Shown: piece after piece, positions 56,284-63,436 of the stretch | How the letters are laid out: every line of letters begins with the position of its first letter | How positions within the stretch are numbered: position 1 is the first letter of the stretch | Source: Azospirillum oleiclasticum | Lineage (GTDB): Bacteria; Pseudomonadota; Alphaproteobacteria; Azospirillales; Azospirillaceae | Direction: 5' to 3' | DNA: 64,000 bases | NCBI RefSeq assembly: GCF_013423485.1 | Contig: NZ_JABFFR010000005.1 | Location: 124,001 to 188,000, forward strand | Position numbers and translations under genes: made by a program | The notes under the pieces: generated by a model | Told to the model about the DNA's origin: nothing | The model's database searches: none | Seen by the model: only the letters and a program-made list of their open reading frames with translations

Positions 56284-56298
56284 TACTACCATACCAGT
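56284..56298. promoter_or_regulatory. Candidate GntR-type site in the manD-TRAP divergent promoter
   Basis: TACTACCATACCAGT (minus strand ACTGGTATGGTAGTA) resembles the TGGTAT half-sites bound by uronate-pathway GntR regulators, in the middle of the 171-bp divergent gap. The palindrome is imperfect. Confidence 0.3.
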
Positions 56299-56351
56299 CA
56301 CAGTTCAACACCGGCCGTCCAACGACGGCAACATCCCTTGGGAGGGAACGA

Positions 56352-57350
56352 ATGAGCTTCATGACCCGCTCCTGGCGCGCCGTCGCCATCTCCGCAACCG
56401 TGGCCGGAGCGATGCTGGCCGGAACGGCCTCGGTGGCGCTCGCCGCCGACTACAGCCTGAACATCAACACGGCACTCACCACCCAGGACCCGCTCTACAA
56501 GGGGCTGGAGGCGTTCAAGGCCGACGTCGAGAAGCAGACCAAGGGACGCATGGTCGTCCGCCTGTTCCCCGGCTCGCAGCTCGGCAAGGACGAGGACGTG
56601 ATCGAGCAGGCGCGCTACGGCGCCGGCGTCGCGGTGGTGGTGGACGGCGGCCGCCTCGCCAACTACGTCAAGGAATTCGGCGTGCTGTCCGGCCCCTACC
56701 TGGCGTCCGGCTATGACGGCGTGCGCAAGGTGGTGACCTCGCCCATGTTCGAGGACTGGGTGAAGAAGCTGCACGACACCGCCGGGCTTCAGGTGCTGTC
56801 CTTCAACTGGTGGCAGGGCGAGCGCCATCTGCTGACCAACAAGCCCATCACCAAGCCCGCCGACCTCTCCGGCGTGCGCATGCGCACCCCCGGCGCGCCG
56901 GTGTGGATGGAGACCATCCGCGCCATGGGCGCCACCCCGGCCCCGATGGGCTGGGCCGAGGTGTACCCGGCGCTGCAGCAGGGCGTCATCGACGCGGTGG
57001 AGGCGCAGCACCCCGCCAGCTACAACTCCCGCCTGTACGAGGTCACGAAGTACGTGACCAAGACCGGCCACTTCAACCTGATCACCGGCATCGTCGGCAG
57101 CGCCAAGTGGTTCGACGGGCTGCCCGCGGAGTTCAAGCCGATCCTGCGCAACGCCGCACTCGCCGCCGGCGACATCGCCTCGCGCGGGACCGAGGCGTCG
57201 CTCGCCCAGATCGAGAAGGACATGGCCGCCAAGGGCGTCACCATCACCGAGGTGGACACCAAGCCGTTCCGCGACGCCACCGCCGGTGTCTACGCCAAGC
57301 TGGGCTACACCGAGCTGAAGGCGCAGATCGACGGCATGATGGCGAAGTGA
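56352..57350 (+). CDS. TRAP transporter binding protein (DctP family)
   Basis: The 332-residue precursor has a signal peptide (VAGAMLAGTASVALAAD) and a DctP domain: KGLEAFKADVEKQTKGRMVV, FPGSQLGKDEDVIEQARYG, the conserved substrate-binding Arg in LSGVRMRTPG and AVEAQHPASYNSRLYEVTKY. The ATG at 56352 follows GGGAGGG. It likely captures a sugar acid and delivers it to the DctQM permease encoded downstream. Confidence 0.92.
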   Translation: MSFMTRSWRAVAISATVAGAMLAGTASVALAADYSLNINTALTTQDPLYKGLEAFKADVEKQTKGRMVVRLFPGSQLGKDEDVIEQARYGAGVAVVVDGGRLANYVKEFGVLSGPYLASGYDGVRKVVTSPMFEDWVKKLHDTAGLQVLSFNWWQGERHLLTNKPITKPADLSGVRMRTPGAPVWMETIRAMGATPAPMGWAEVYPALQQGVIDAVEAQHPASYNSRLYEVTKYVTKTGHFNLITGIVGSAKWFDGLPAEFKPILRNAALAAGDIASRGTEASLAQIEKDMAAKGVTITEVDTKPFRDATAGVYAKLGYTELKAQIDGMMAK

Positions 57351-57367
57351 CGCTGCCAGCCGTGGGG

Positions 57368-57433
57368 GGCCGGCCCTCGCGGCCGGCCTCACGCCGGAAT
57401 TGATCGAAGGGGGGCGGCCGGTTCGCCGCCCCC
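57368..57433 (+). terminator. Two hairpins between binding-protein and permease genes
   Basis: GGCCGGCC-ctcgc-GGCCGGCC (57368-57388) and GGGGGCGGC-cggttc-GCCGCCCCC (57410-57433) are stacked in the 134-bp gap. The second is followed by GATCCTTTC. Such hairpins after a TRAP binding-protein gene would reduce permease expression relative to the binding protein. Confidence 0.65.
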
Positions 57434-57484
57434 GATCCTTTCGTACATCCACGACGCTTCGAGACACGCTCCGGGAGCCGCGTC

Positions 57485-58006
57485 ATGTCGTCCTTCATAT
57501 TCCAACTGGAGTCGATCGTCGGCCGCATCCTGCTGGCGACGATCGTCCTCCTGGTCTTCTTCGCCGGCATCCTCCGGTCCTTCGGCCATCCGGTCGTGTG
57601 GTCGGTGGATGTGGCGCAGCTCCTGTTCGTCTGGACCTCCTTCATCGGCGCCGACATGGCGATGCGCAAACGCAACCTGATCGCGGTCGACCTGTTCGTG
57701 CGCTGGGTGCCGGCGCGGTCGCGGGCGCTGCTCGACGCGGCGCTCAGCCTCGTCATCCTGGCCTTCCTGCTGACCATGGTGGTGCTGGGCTACGAGCTCA
57801 CCCTGTCCAACCTGCCGCGCGAGTTCGGCGACAGCGGCATCAGCTACGGCTTCGTCACCGCGGCGGTGCCGGTCGGCTGCCTGCTGCTGGCGATCACGCT
57901 GGCGGGTCAGCTCATCGCCACCCTGCGCTCGCTGCGCCACGAGCCGAAGCTGGTCTTCACGGAACTGCGCGCCCCCGCCCCGAACTTCGAGGAGACCGCG
58001 CTGTGA
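57485..58006 (+). CDS. TRAP transporter small permease (DctQ)
   Basis: The 173-residue protein has four membrane helices and the DctQ motif VDVAQLLFVWTSFIGADMAMRKR. It is the small membrane subunit between binding protein and large permease. Its stop overlaps the GTG of the large subunit (GTGA), so both are coupled. Confidence 0.9.
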   Translation: MSSFIFQLESIVGRILLATIVLLVFFAGILRSFGHPVVWSVDVAQLLFVWTSFIGADMAMRKRNLIAVDLFVRWVPARSRALLDAALSLVILAFLLTMVVLGYELTLSNLPREFGDSGISYGFVTAAVPVGCLLLAITLAGQLIATLRSLRHEPKLVFTELRAPAPNFEETAL

Positions 58007-59280
58007 CCCTTCTGGCAGCCCTGTTCTTCGGCCTGATGATGCTCGGCGCGCCGGTCGCCTTCGCCATCGGCATCTCCGGCTTCTCCTTCTTCGTGATGAG
58101 CGACGTGATCCCGACGGCGATCGGGGTGCAGCAGGTCGCCACCGCGTCGCAGAGCTTCCCGCTGCTGGCCGTGCCGTTCTTCGTGCTGGCCGGGCACATG
58201 ATGAACAAGACCGGCATCACCTCGCGCCTGATCCGCTGTTCGGAGGTGCTGGTCTCCTGGATGGCCGGCGGCATGGCGCAGGTCTGCATCGTGCTGTCCA
58301 CGCTGATGGGCGGCGTGTCGGGCTCGGCCGTCGCCGACGCGGCGATGGAGGCCCGGATCCTCGGCCCCGACCTGATCCGCAACGGCTATTCGCGCGGCTT
58401 CACCTGCGCCACCATCGCGGTCGGCTCGCTGATCACCGCGACCATCCCGCCCAGCCTCGGCCTCATCCTCTACGGCTTCGTCGGCAACGTGTCGATCGGC
58501 CGGCTGTTCCTGGCCGGCGTGATCCCCGGCCTGCTGATGATGGTCGGGCTGATGTTCACGGTGTGGCTGATCTCCAAGCGCCGCGGCTACCGCTCGGCGA
58601 TGGTCGAGCGGCCGAGCTGGCGGTCGGTCGGGGCGGCCGTCTACGACGCCAAATGGGCGCTGCTGTTCCCGGTGGCGCTGCTGGTGGCGATCCGCGGCGG
58701 CTTCTTCACCCCGTCGGAGGTCGGCGCCTTCGCGGTGGTCTACGCGGTCATCGTCGGGGTTCTGCTGCACCGCGAGCTGACCTGGGCCGGCGCCATGGAG
58801 GCGCTGCTGCACGGGCTGCTCGACAACGGGCTGATCGTGCTGATCATCATGTTCTCGGGCATGGTCGGCTACGCCATCATCTTCGAGCAGGGGCCGCAGA
58901 CCATCGCCGCCGCCATGCTGGAGCTGACCAGCAACCCGGCAGTCATGATGCTGATGATCGTGGTGTTCCTGCTGATCGCCGGCTGCTTCGTCGAGGCGAC
59001 GGTGCTGGTGCTGCTGCTGACCCCGATCTTCCTGCCGATCGTCCGCCAGCTCGGCGTGGACGAGGTGCATTTCGGCATCGTCATGATGACCATGGTCACC
59101 TTCGGCGGCATGACCCCGCCGGTGGGCGTGGCGATGTTCGCGGTGTGCAGCCTGCTCGACTGCCCGATCGAGGAATACTTCCTGGAGTCCCTGCCACTGG
59201 TCGCCACCATCCTGGCGCTGGTCGGCGTGCTGATCTTCGTCCCGCAGATCTCGCTGTTCCTGCCGAACCTGCTGATGTGA
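58003..59280 (+). CDS. TRAP transporter large permease (DctM)
   Basis: The 425-residue protein has about 12 membrane helices and the DctM signature GVSGSAVADAAMEARIL, plus TATIPPSLGLILYG and TFGGMTPPVGVAMF. It carries the substrate across the membrane by sodium symport. The start is GTG at 58003 inside the dctQ stop. It closes the operon; a strong terminator follows at 59551. Confidence 0.93.
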   Translation: MTLLAALFFGLMMLGAPVAFAIGISGFSFFVMSDVIPTAIGVQQVATASQSFPLLAVPFFVLAGHMMNKTGITSRLIRCSEVLVSWMAGGMAQVCIVLSTLMGGVSGSAVADAAMEARILGPDLIRNGYSRGFTCATIAVGSLITATIPPSLGLILYGFVGNVSIGRLFLAGVIPGLLMMVGLMFTVWLISKRRGYRSAMVERPSWRSVGAAVYDAKWALLFPVALLVAIRGGFFTPSEVGAFAVVYAVIVGVLLHRELTWAGAMEALLHGLLDNGLIVLIIMFSGMVGYAIIFEQGPQTIAAAMLELTSNPAVMMLMIVVFLLIAGCFVEATVLVLLLTPIFLPIVRQLGVDEVHFGIVMMTMVTFGGMTPPVGVAMFAVCSLLDCPIEEYFLESLPLVATILALVGVLIFVPQISLFLPNLLM

Positions 59281-59341
59281 GGGAGTGGTTGGCGCCGGTT
59301 CAAGATGGCATCATGACAGTGACGCCGGGATGGAGGATGCG

Positions 59342-59505
59342 ATGGGGCGGGAAACGGAGCCATACTCCGAGACACTGGAACGGGTCCGCGCCCAAATCCG
59401 CACCTACGTCCCGGCGGACGTCAGCCTCGTGGACGAGCTGATTCACGACCGCCGCGAGGAGGCGGCGCGGGAGGAGGAGGAGGGGGGGCGACACCACCCG
59501 GCTGA
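59342..59505 (+). pseudogene. Possible remnant of a small VapB/antitoxin-like protein
   Basis: An ATG at 59342 follows GGAGG at good spacing and encodes ETLERVRAQIRTYVPADVSL and DELIHDRREEAARE, whose end resembles short antitoxin-type proteins. After the G7 run at 59482-59488 the frame continues into repeats and over the antisense gene without a credible end. One added base in the run would bring the TGA at 59503-59505 into frame and give about 54 residues. No toxin gene is adjacent. Support is weak. Confidence 0.3.
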
Positions 59506-59550
59506 ACGGTTCTCCCCGCCGAAGCCCCCACCCGCCCGCGTCGCGGGCGA

Positions 59551-59580
59551 CCTCCCCCGCTGGGCGGGGGAGGTTTTTTT
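59551..59580 (+). terminator. Rho-independent terminator after the TRAP operon
   Basis: CCTCCCCCGC-tgg-GCGGGGGAGG followed by TTTTTTT: a 10-bp perfect stem, 3-nt loop and T7 tract. It is the clearest intrinsic terminator of the window and would end transcripts from the plus strand before the convergent PCuAC gene. Confidence 0.85.
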
Positions 59581-59617
59581 ATGCCCTCGCCCGCCTCCGG
59601 CGGGCGAAGGTCTTTCA

Positions 59618-60112
59618 TCAGTGACCCTTGTGGCCCGTGGGGGCGGCGGCGCCGGCGGATTGGACGGCGACGGGGACGGTCACCTTGCCGGCCTTCTCGA
59701 AGGTCAGGTTGACGTCGAAGCTGGAGCCCTGGGCCAGCGGGGCGGTCAGGCCCATCAGCATCACGTGCAGGCCGCCGGGCTTCAGGGCCACGGTGCCGCC
59801 GGCGGGCACGTCGATCGCTTCCACCTGGCGCATGCGCATCACGCCGTTGTCGTGGATGTGGGTGTGCAGTTCGGCGGTCTTGGCCGCGGGGGTGCTGGCG
59901 GCGATCAGGCGGTCCGCCTCCTTGCCGCTGTTGGTGACGGTCAGGTAGGCCGCACCGGCGGGAGCGCCGGGGGCGGTGGCGCGGGCCCAGGGCTGGCTGA
60001 CGGCGATGGCGCCGGCCTTCGCCTCGTGATGGTCGGCGAGGGCGGCCGGGCTCCAGGCGAGCAGGGCGGCAGTGGCAGCGGTGATGGCGGCGGCGAGGAC
60101 GAGACGCTTCAT
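59618..60112 (-). CDS. Periplasmic copper chaperone PCuAC
   Basis: The 164-residue precursor has a signal peptide (AITAATAALLAWSPAALA) and the PCuAC domain with copper-binding residues: TAELHTHIHDNGVMRMRQVE and LKPGGLHVMLMGL, the H-x-M pattern that binds Cu(I). The C-terminus ends HKGH, a further possible metal site. It delivers copper to cytochrome oxidase or related enzymes. It follows the PepSY gene by 23 bp, so both are in one operon. Confidence 0.92.
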   Translation of the reverse strand: MKRLVLAAAITAATAALLAWSPAALADHHEAKAGAIAVSQPWARATAPGAPAGAAYLTVTNSGKEADRLIAASTPAAKTAELHTHIHDNGVMRMRQVEAIDVPAGGTVALKPGGLHVMLMGLTAPLAQGSSFDVNLTFEKAGKVTVPVAVQSAGAAAPTGHKGH

Positions 60113-60135
60113 GGATGATACTCCGTGGGGATTGG

Positions 60136-61515
60136 TCAGGCGAAGGCCCGGCGCGGCCGGGCGCGGGTGAGGACGAGGTCGAGGGCGAGCATCACGACCA
60201 GCGAGGCGCCCACCAGCGGGAACAGCAGCCCGACCGCGGCCATGATGGCGAGCAGCCCGCGCATCACGCGGCGATCGGACGGGGCGGGGGGAATGCCGAG
60301 CGAGCCGCGCGGGCGCCGCTTCCACCACATCACCGCCGCCGAGACCGACAGGGCGACGATGGCGAGGCACACCGCGAGCATGAGGAGCTGGTTGGCCAGC
60401 CCGAACTCCTGCCCCATGTGGACGTTGATGCCCCATTCCATGGCCTTGGCGGCCGGGCCGTAATCGGCGTAGGACAGGTCGATCAGCGGCTTGCCGCTGT
60501 ACTGGTCGAGATGCACGACGCGCTGGCGCGACAGGTCGTCGGGGTAGACCGAGGCGGAATAGACGCCCTTCGCGCCGGAGGGCAGGGCCACGGTGTAGCC
60601 GCGCGCCACCCCCAGCCGGTCGAAGGCGGCGACCGCCGCGTCGACACCGACCGGCCCGCCGGCCGTGGTGCCCACCGATTCCGGCAGCCTGGCCTGCTCT
60701 AGCGACCATGTGGCGCCGCCGGCGGCGTGGGCCAGATGCTCGTCGGACATCGGCACGTCCACATAGAGGCCGGCGGGGTAGCCGTAGTTGCTGCCGTTGG
60801 CCCATTCGTTGACGGTGGCGCCCCAGAACACCGACCAGGGCATGCCGGTCGCCGCCAGGAAGACGATGAACAGCCCGGCGAAGGCCCCGGTCACCGCGTG
60901 CAGGTCGCGCCAGAACAGGCGGCGCCGCGGCGTGCCGCGGACACTGACCACCCCGCCGCTCTGCCCGCCCGTCCTTCCGCGCGGCCACCACAGCCAGACG
61001 CCGGTGCCGACCAGAAGCAGCGTCCAGCCGCCGACGATCTCGATCACCCCGTTGGCGATCGGGCCGAACTCCGCGAGGCTGTGCAGGCGGCGCACCACCC
61101 ACATCACGGTGCCGCGGTCGGGCAGGGTGCCCAGCACCCGCGCGTCGTAGGGGTCGACATAGACGGCCAGCCGCTCGCCGGCGGCGGTCCTCACGGTGAC
61201 CTCGGCCGAGGCGGTGGGGGTCGCCGGGGTGGTGATCTTCAGCGCGGTGCCGGGCTGTGCCGCCAGCGCCGCGTCGATCAGGCGGGCGGGCGGCAGCTCC
61301 GCCGTCCGGCGCAGCTCCACCTGCTTCAGGGAGCGGTGGACGAGGCCGTCGACCTCGTCGCGGAACAGATAGGCCCCGCCGGTCACCGCCAGCAGGATCA
61401 GGAAAGGCAGGACCATCAGCCCGCCATAGAAATGCCAGCGCCACACCGCCCGGTACAGGTCGGTGGCAGGGGCGCCGGCGCCGGCCGCATCGCGGCCGTA
61501 CGCATGGGTCGTCAT
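60136..61515 (-). CDS. PepSY-associated membrane protein
   Basis: The 459-residue protein starts at 61515 (MTTHAYGRDAAG) and has an N-terminal helix (FYGGLMVLPFLILLAVTGGAYLF), a PepSY domain, further helices and a final hydrophobic part (LLMLAVCLAIVALSVSAAVMWW). It has the family motifs DLHAVTGAF and NVHMGQEFGL. Such proteins are reductase-like inner membrane proteins near siderophore, heme or copper genes. Here it is in operon with PCuAC. Confidence 0.88.
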   Translation of the reverse strand: MTTHAYGRDAAGAGAPATDLYRAVWRWHFYGGLMVLPFLILLAVTGGAYLFRDEVDGLVHRSLKQVELRRTAELPPARLIDAALAAQPGTALKITTPATPTASAEVTVRTAAGERLAVYVDPYDARVLGTLPDRGTVMWVVRRLHSLAEFGPIANGVIEIVGGWTLLLVGTGVWLWWPRGRTGGQSGGVVSVRGTPRRRLFWRDLHAVTGAFAGLFIVFLAATGMPWSVFWGATVNEWANGSNYGYPAGLYVDVPMSDEHLAHAAGGATWSLEQARLPESVGTTAGGPVGVDAAVAAFDRLGVARGYTVALPSGAKGVYSASVYPDDLSRQRVVHLDQYSGKPLIDLSYADYGPAAKAMEWGINVHMGQEFGLANQLLMLAVCLAIVALSVSAAVMWWKRRPRGSLGIPPAPSDRRVMRGLLAIMAAVGLLFPLVGASLVVMLALDLVLTRARPRRAFA

Positions 61516-61623
61516 CGGTGGTCTCGGCAATCGGGTGTGCGCCGAAGGGTCACGTCCGGCCGCGATGGACGCGCCGGGGACCGTCAGCGGAAATCGCGAA
61601 GGGCGGACCCGCTGCGGGGTCCG

Positions 61624-62028
61624 TCAGCCGGCGACCGGGGGTGCGCGCGCCTGGAGGGTGGAGTGGAACCAGCCGGCGGCGATCCGGTCGCCCGGCAGCA
61701 TCGTCGGCCCGTGCCGCAGCACCTCGGCGGGTGTGACCGGGGCCAGGACCGGCGGCGGCATCGACAACCCCTGCACCAGCGGGCAGAGCGGGCAGCCCAT
61801 GGCCTCGTGGTCGGCCCCCTGGTCGGGTTTGTCGGGGGCCGGCTGGCCGTCGGGCCCGAAGAGGACGAGTTGCACGCCGTCGGTGGTGCAGACGGGGATG
61901 GTCATGCCGGCGGCGGCGGCCGGCGCGCCGACCGTCCAGGCGGTCACCTGCAACAGGAAGGCGACGGCGCCGATCAGCAACGCGATCCGCCGCAACGTAC
62001 CCGGTCCCGTGGTGAAGCTCCGCCGCAT
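61624..62028 (-). CDS. DUF2946 family protein
   Basis: The 134-residue protein has an N-terminal hydrophobic helix (IALLIGAVAFLLQVTAWTVG), VCTTDGVQLVLFGPDG and the CPLC motif of the DUF2946 family, which neighbours copper genes. The cysteine pair suggests metal binding. It lies 108 bp upstream of the PepSY gene in the same direction and may be first in the copper operon. Confidence 0.85.
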   Translation of the reverse strand: MRRSFTTGPGTLRRIALLIGAVAFLLQVTAWTVGAPAAAAGMTIPVCTTDGVQLVLFGPDGQPAPDKPDQGADHEAMGCPLCPLVQGLSMPPPVLAPVTPAEVLRHGPTMLPGDRIAAGWFHSTLQARAPPVAG

Positions 62029-62187
62029 GGCGCGGACTATACACGAACGGAAGTCGTCGGGAAGGGCCGGCGTGCCGGCTTGAATTTTGGTCTCGCCCTC
62101 AAACGGCGGGCGCGGCCATCCGGCCGCTTGCCTTCGCGGGCATGTGCCCGCGGGGCCGCGGTCGCGGCCCTTGCCCGCGTGCCGGGC

Positions 62188-62724
62188 CTAGGTGCTGGTC
62201 TCATCCTTGTGCCGGAGCAGCGGCGCCAGCCGCGCCCGCACCACGCGGCGCGCCCGCACCAGCAGGCTTTCCATGGCGGAGACGGAGATCTGCATCACCT
62301 CCGACGCCTCGGCGCAGCTCATCTCCTCGTAATAGCAGAGGCTGAGGGCGGCGCGCTGGCGGTCGGGCAGGGCGGCGATGGCGGCATCGACCTCGGCGCC
62401 GATCTGGCGCTCGCCCACCAGCGTCTCGGCCCCCACCGCCGGGTCGGGAAACTCCATGGCCTCGTCCATCGGCTCGAAGCGGCGCTTGCGGCGGTAGTCG
62501 ATGGCGCGGTTGACCACGATGCGGTAGAGCCAGGTGGTGAAGCGCGTGCCGTCGCCGCGCCAGCGGTCGGCGTTGGCCCAGACCTGGAGGAAGGCGTCCT
62601 GCGCCACCTCCTCCGCGTCGCTGGCGTTGCCGACGACGCGCTGCGCCACGGCGATGCTGCGCCGCAGATGCCGCCGGGTGAGCACGCCGAAGGCGGCACG
62701 GTCGCCCGCGGCCGCTTCCGCCAT
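62188..62724 (-). CDS. ECF-type RNA polymerase sigma factor
   Basis: The 178-residue protein has sigma region 2 (AVAQRVVGNASDAEEVAQDAFLQVW, then TRFTTWLYRIVVNRAIDYRRK) and region 4 (LPDRQRAALSLCYYEEMSCAEASEVMQIS...LLVRARR) of extracytoplasmic-function factors. I use the ATG at 62724 after GAGGAG; a TTG at 62784 could add 20 residues, and longer frames would run into the MntR gene. No anti-sigma gene follows: the next genes in its direction are the copper set, which it might control. Confidence 0.85.
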   Translation of the reverse strand: MAEAAAGDRAAFGVLTRRHLRRSIAVAQRVVGNASDAEEVAQDAFLQVWANADRWRGDGTRFTTWLYRIVVNRAIDYRRKRRFEPMDEAMEFPDPAVGAETLVGERQIGAEVDAAIAALPDRQRAALSLCYYEEMSCAEASEVMQISVSAMESLLVRARRVVRARLAPLLRHKDETST

Positions 62725-62875
62725 CAGCTCCTCGTCCGTGGCCTCGCCGTCGTCGCGCGACCGTTCTCGATTGGGAACACCCAAGCCCGTCAGCCCATCT
62801 GATCCGGGAACCCCACCCGGTCTTGGAGCCTTATACGCGACCCGCGGGCCTCTCCTGCGCCGCGGTGCGGCGATT

Positions 62876-63328
62876 TCAGCCGGTGCCGCCGCCGGACCGG
62901 CGGGTGAAGCGCTCGAAGGCGGCCAGCGTCTCCTCGCTGACATGATGCTCGATGCCCTCGGAGTCGGCCTCCGCCGTGCGTTCGTCCACCCCGATGGCGA
63001 GCAGGAAGGCCATCACCACCTGATGGCGCCGCCGCGCGTCCGCCGCCATGCTGCGGCCGCTGTCGGTCAGGAAGATCGAGCGGTAGGGGCGGCTGTGCAG
63101 CAGCCCCTCCCGTTGCAGGCGCTGGATCACCTTGGCCGCGGTGCCGTGGGTGACGCCCATGTATTCCGCCACATCGACCAGCCGCGCCTCGCCGTTCGAC
63201 GCGATCAGGTCCTCGATCAGCTCGACATAGTCCTCTGCCACCTCGGTCTGGTGGGCGTCGCGGATGCGTTGGAACGCCGCCGCCCGGCGGGTCGCGGCGT
63301 TGTCGTCTTCGGTCACTGGGCTGCTCAC
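62876..63328 (-). CDS. mntR: DtxR/MntR family metal-dependent regulator
   Basis: The 150-residue protein has the DtxR helix-turn-helix (EDYVELIEDLIASNGEARLVDVAEYMGVTHGTAAKVIQRL in the first half, so winged helix with YMGVTHGTA) and the metal-binding residues of the C-terminal dimer domain (E and H in EGIEHHVSEETL). Small size without an SH3 domain agrees with MntR. The start is GTG at 63328. It is divergent from a Zn/Mn ABC binding protein gene and most likely represses it when manganese is ample. Confidence 0.88.
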   Translation of the reverse strand: MSSPVTEDDNAATRRAAAFQRIRDAHQTEVAEDYVELIEDLIASNGEARLVDVAEYMGVTHGTAAKVIQRLQREGLLHSRPYRSIFLTDSGRSMAADARRRHQVVMAFLLAIGVDERTAEADSEGIEHHVSEETLAAFERFTRRSGGGTG

Positions 63329-63372
63329 GGCTGATCGATCGGCCGACGCACCTTAAGAGAGTCGGTGACCCC

Positions 63373-63418
63373 TTGACAACAGACAGGCATCGCACAAGAG
63401 TTTAGCCAAGGCATAACT
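63373..63418 (+). promoter_or_regulatory. Promoter and candidate MntR box of the metal transporter
   Basis: TTGACA (63373-63378) starts a promoter-like segment; about 20 bp downstream lies the imperfect inverted repeat GTTTAGCC-aa-GGCATAAC (63400-63417), where GC-4-GC spacing resembles the E. coli MntR box. It lies 19 bp before the start at 63437. CTTGACAACAG is also found at the imelysin promoter (17443-17453). Confidence 0.5.
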
Positions 63419-63436
63419 CTGAGGGCAGGGGACAGG

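Larger units (their letters stand above)
59281..59617. other. 337-bp gap with a coding remnant, repeats and a terminator
   Basis: The gap between the TRAP operon and the convergent PCuAC gene holds a short possible coding stretch (59342-59505), a G7 run (59482-59488) and GC-rich palindromes ending in a T-tract terminator (59551-59580). No other gene is supported. Confidence 0.6.

Noticed and set aside
62725..62943. Longer N-terminus for the ECF sigma factor
   Set aside because: It would overlap the MntR gene end, is Pro/Arg-rich and lacks sigma features; a TTG start at 62784 remains a minor option.
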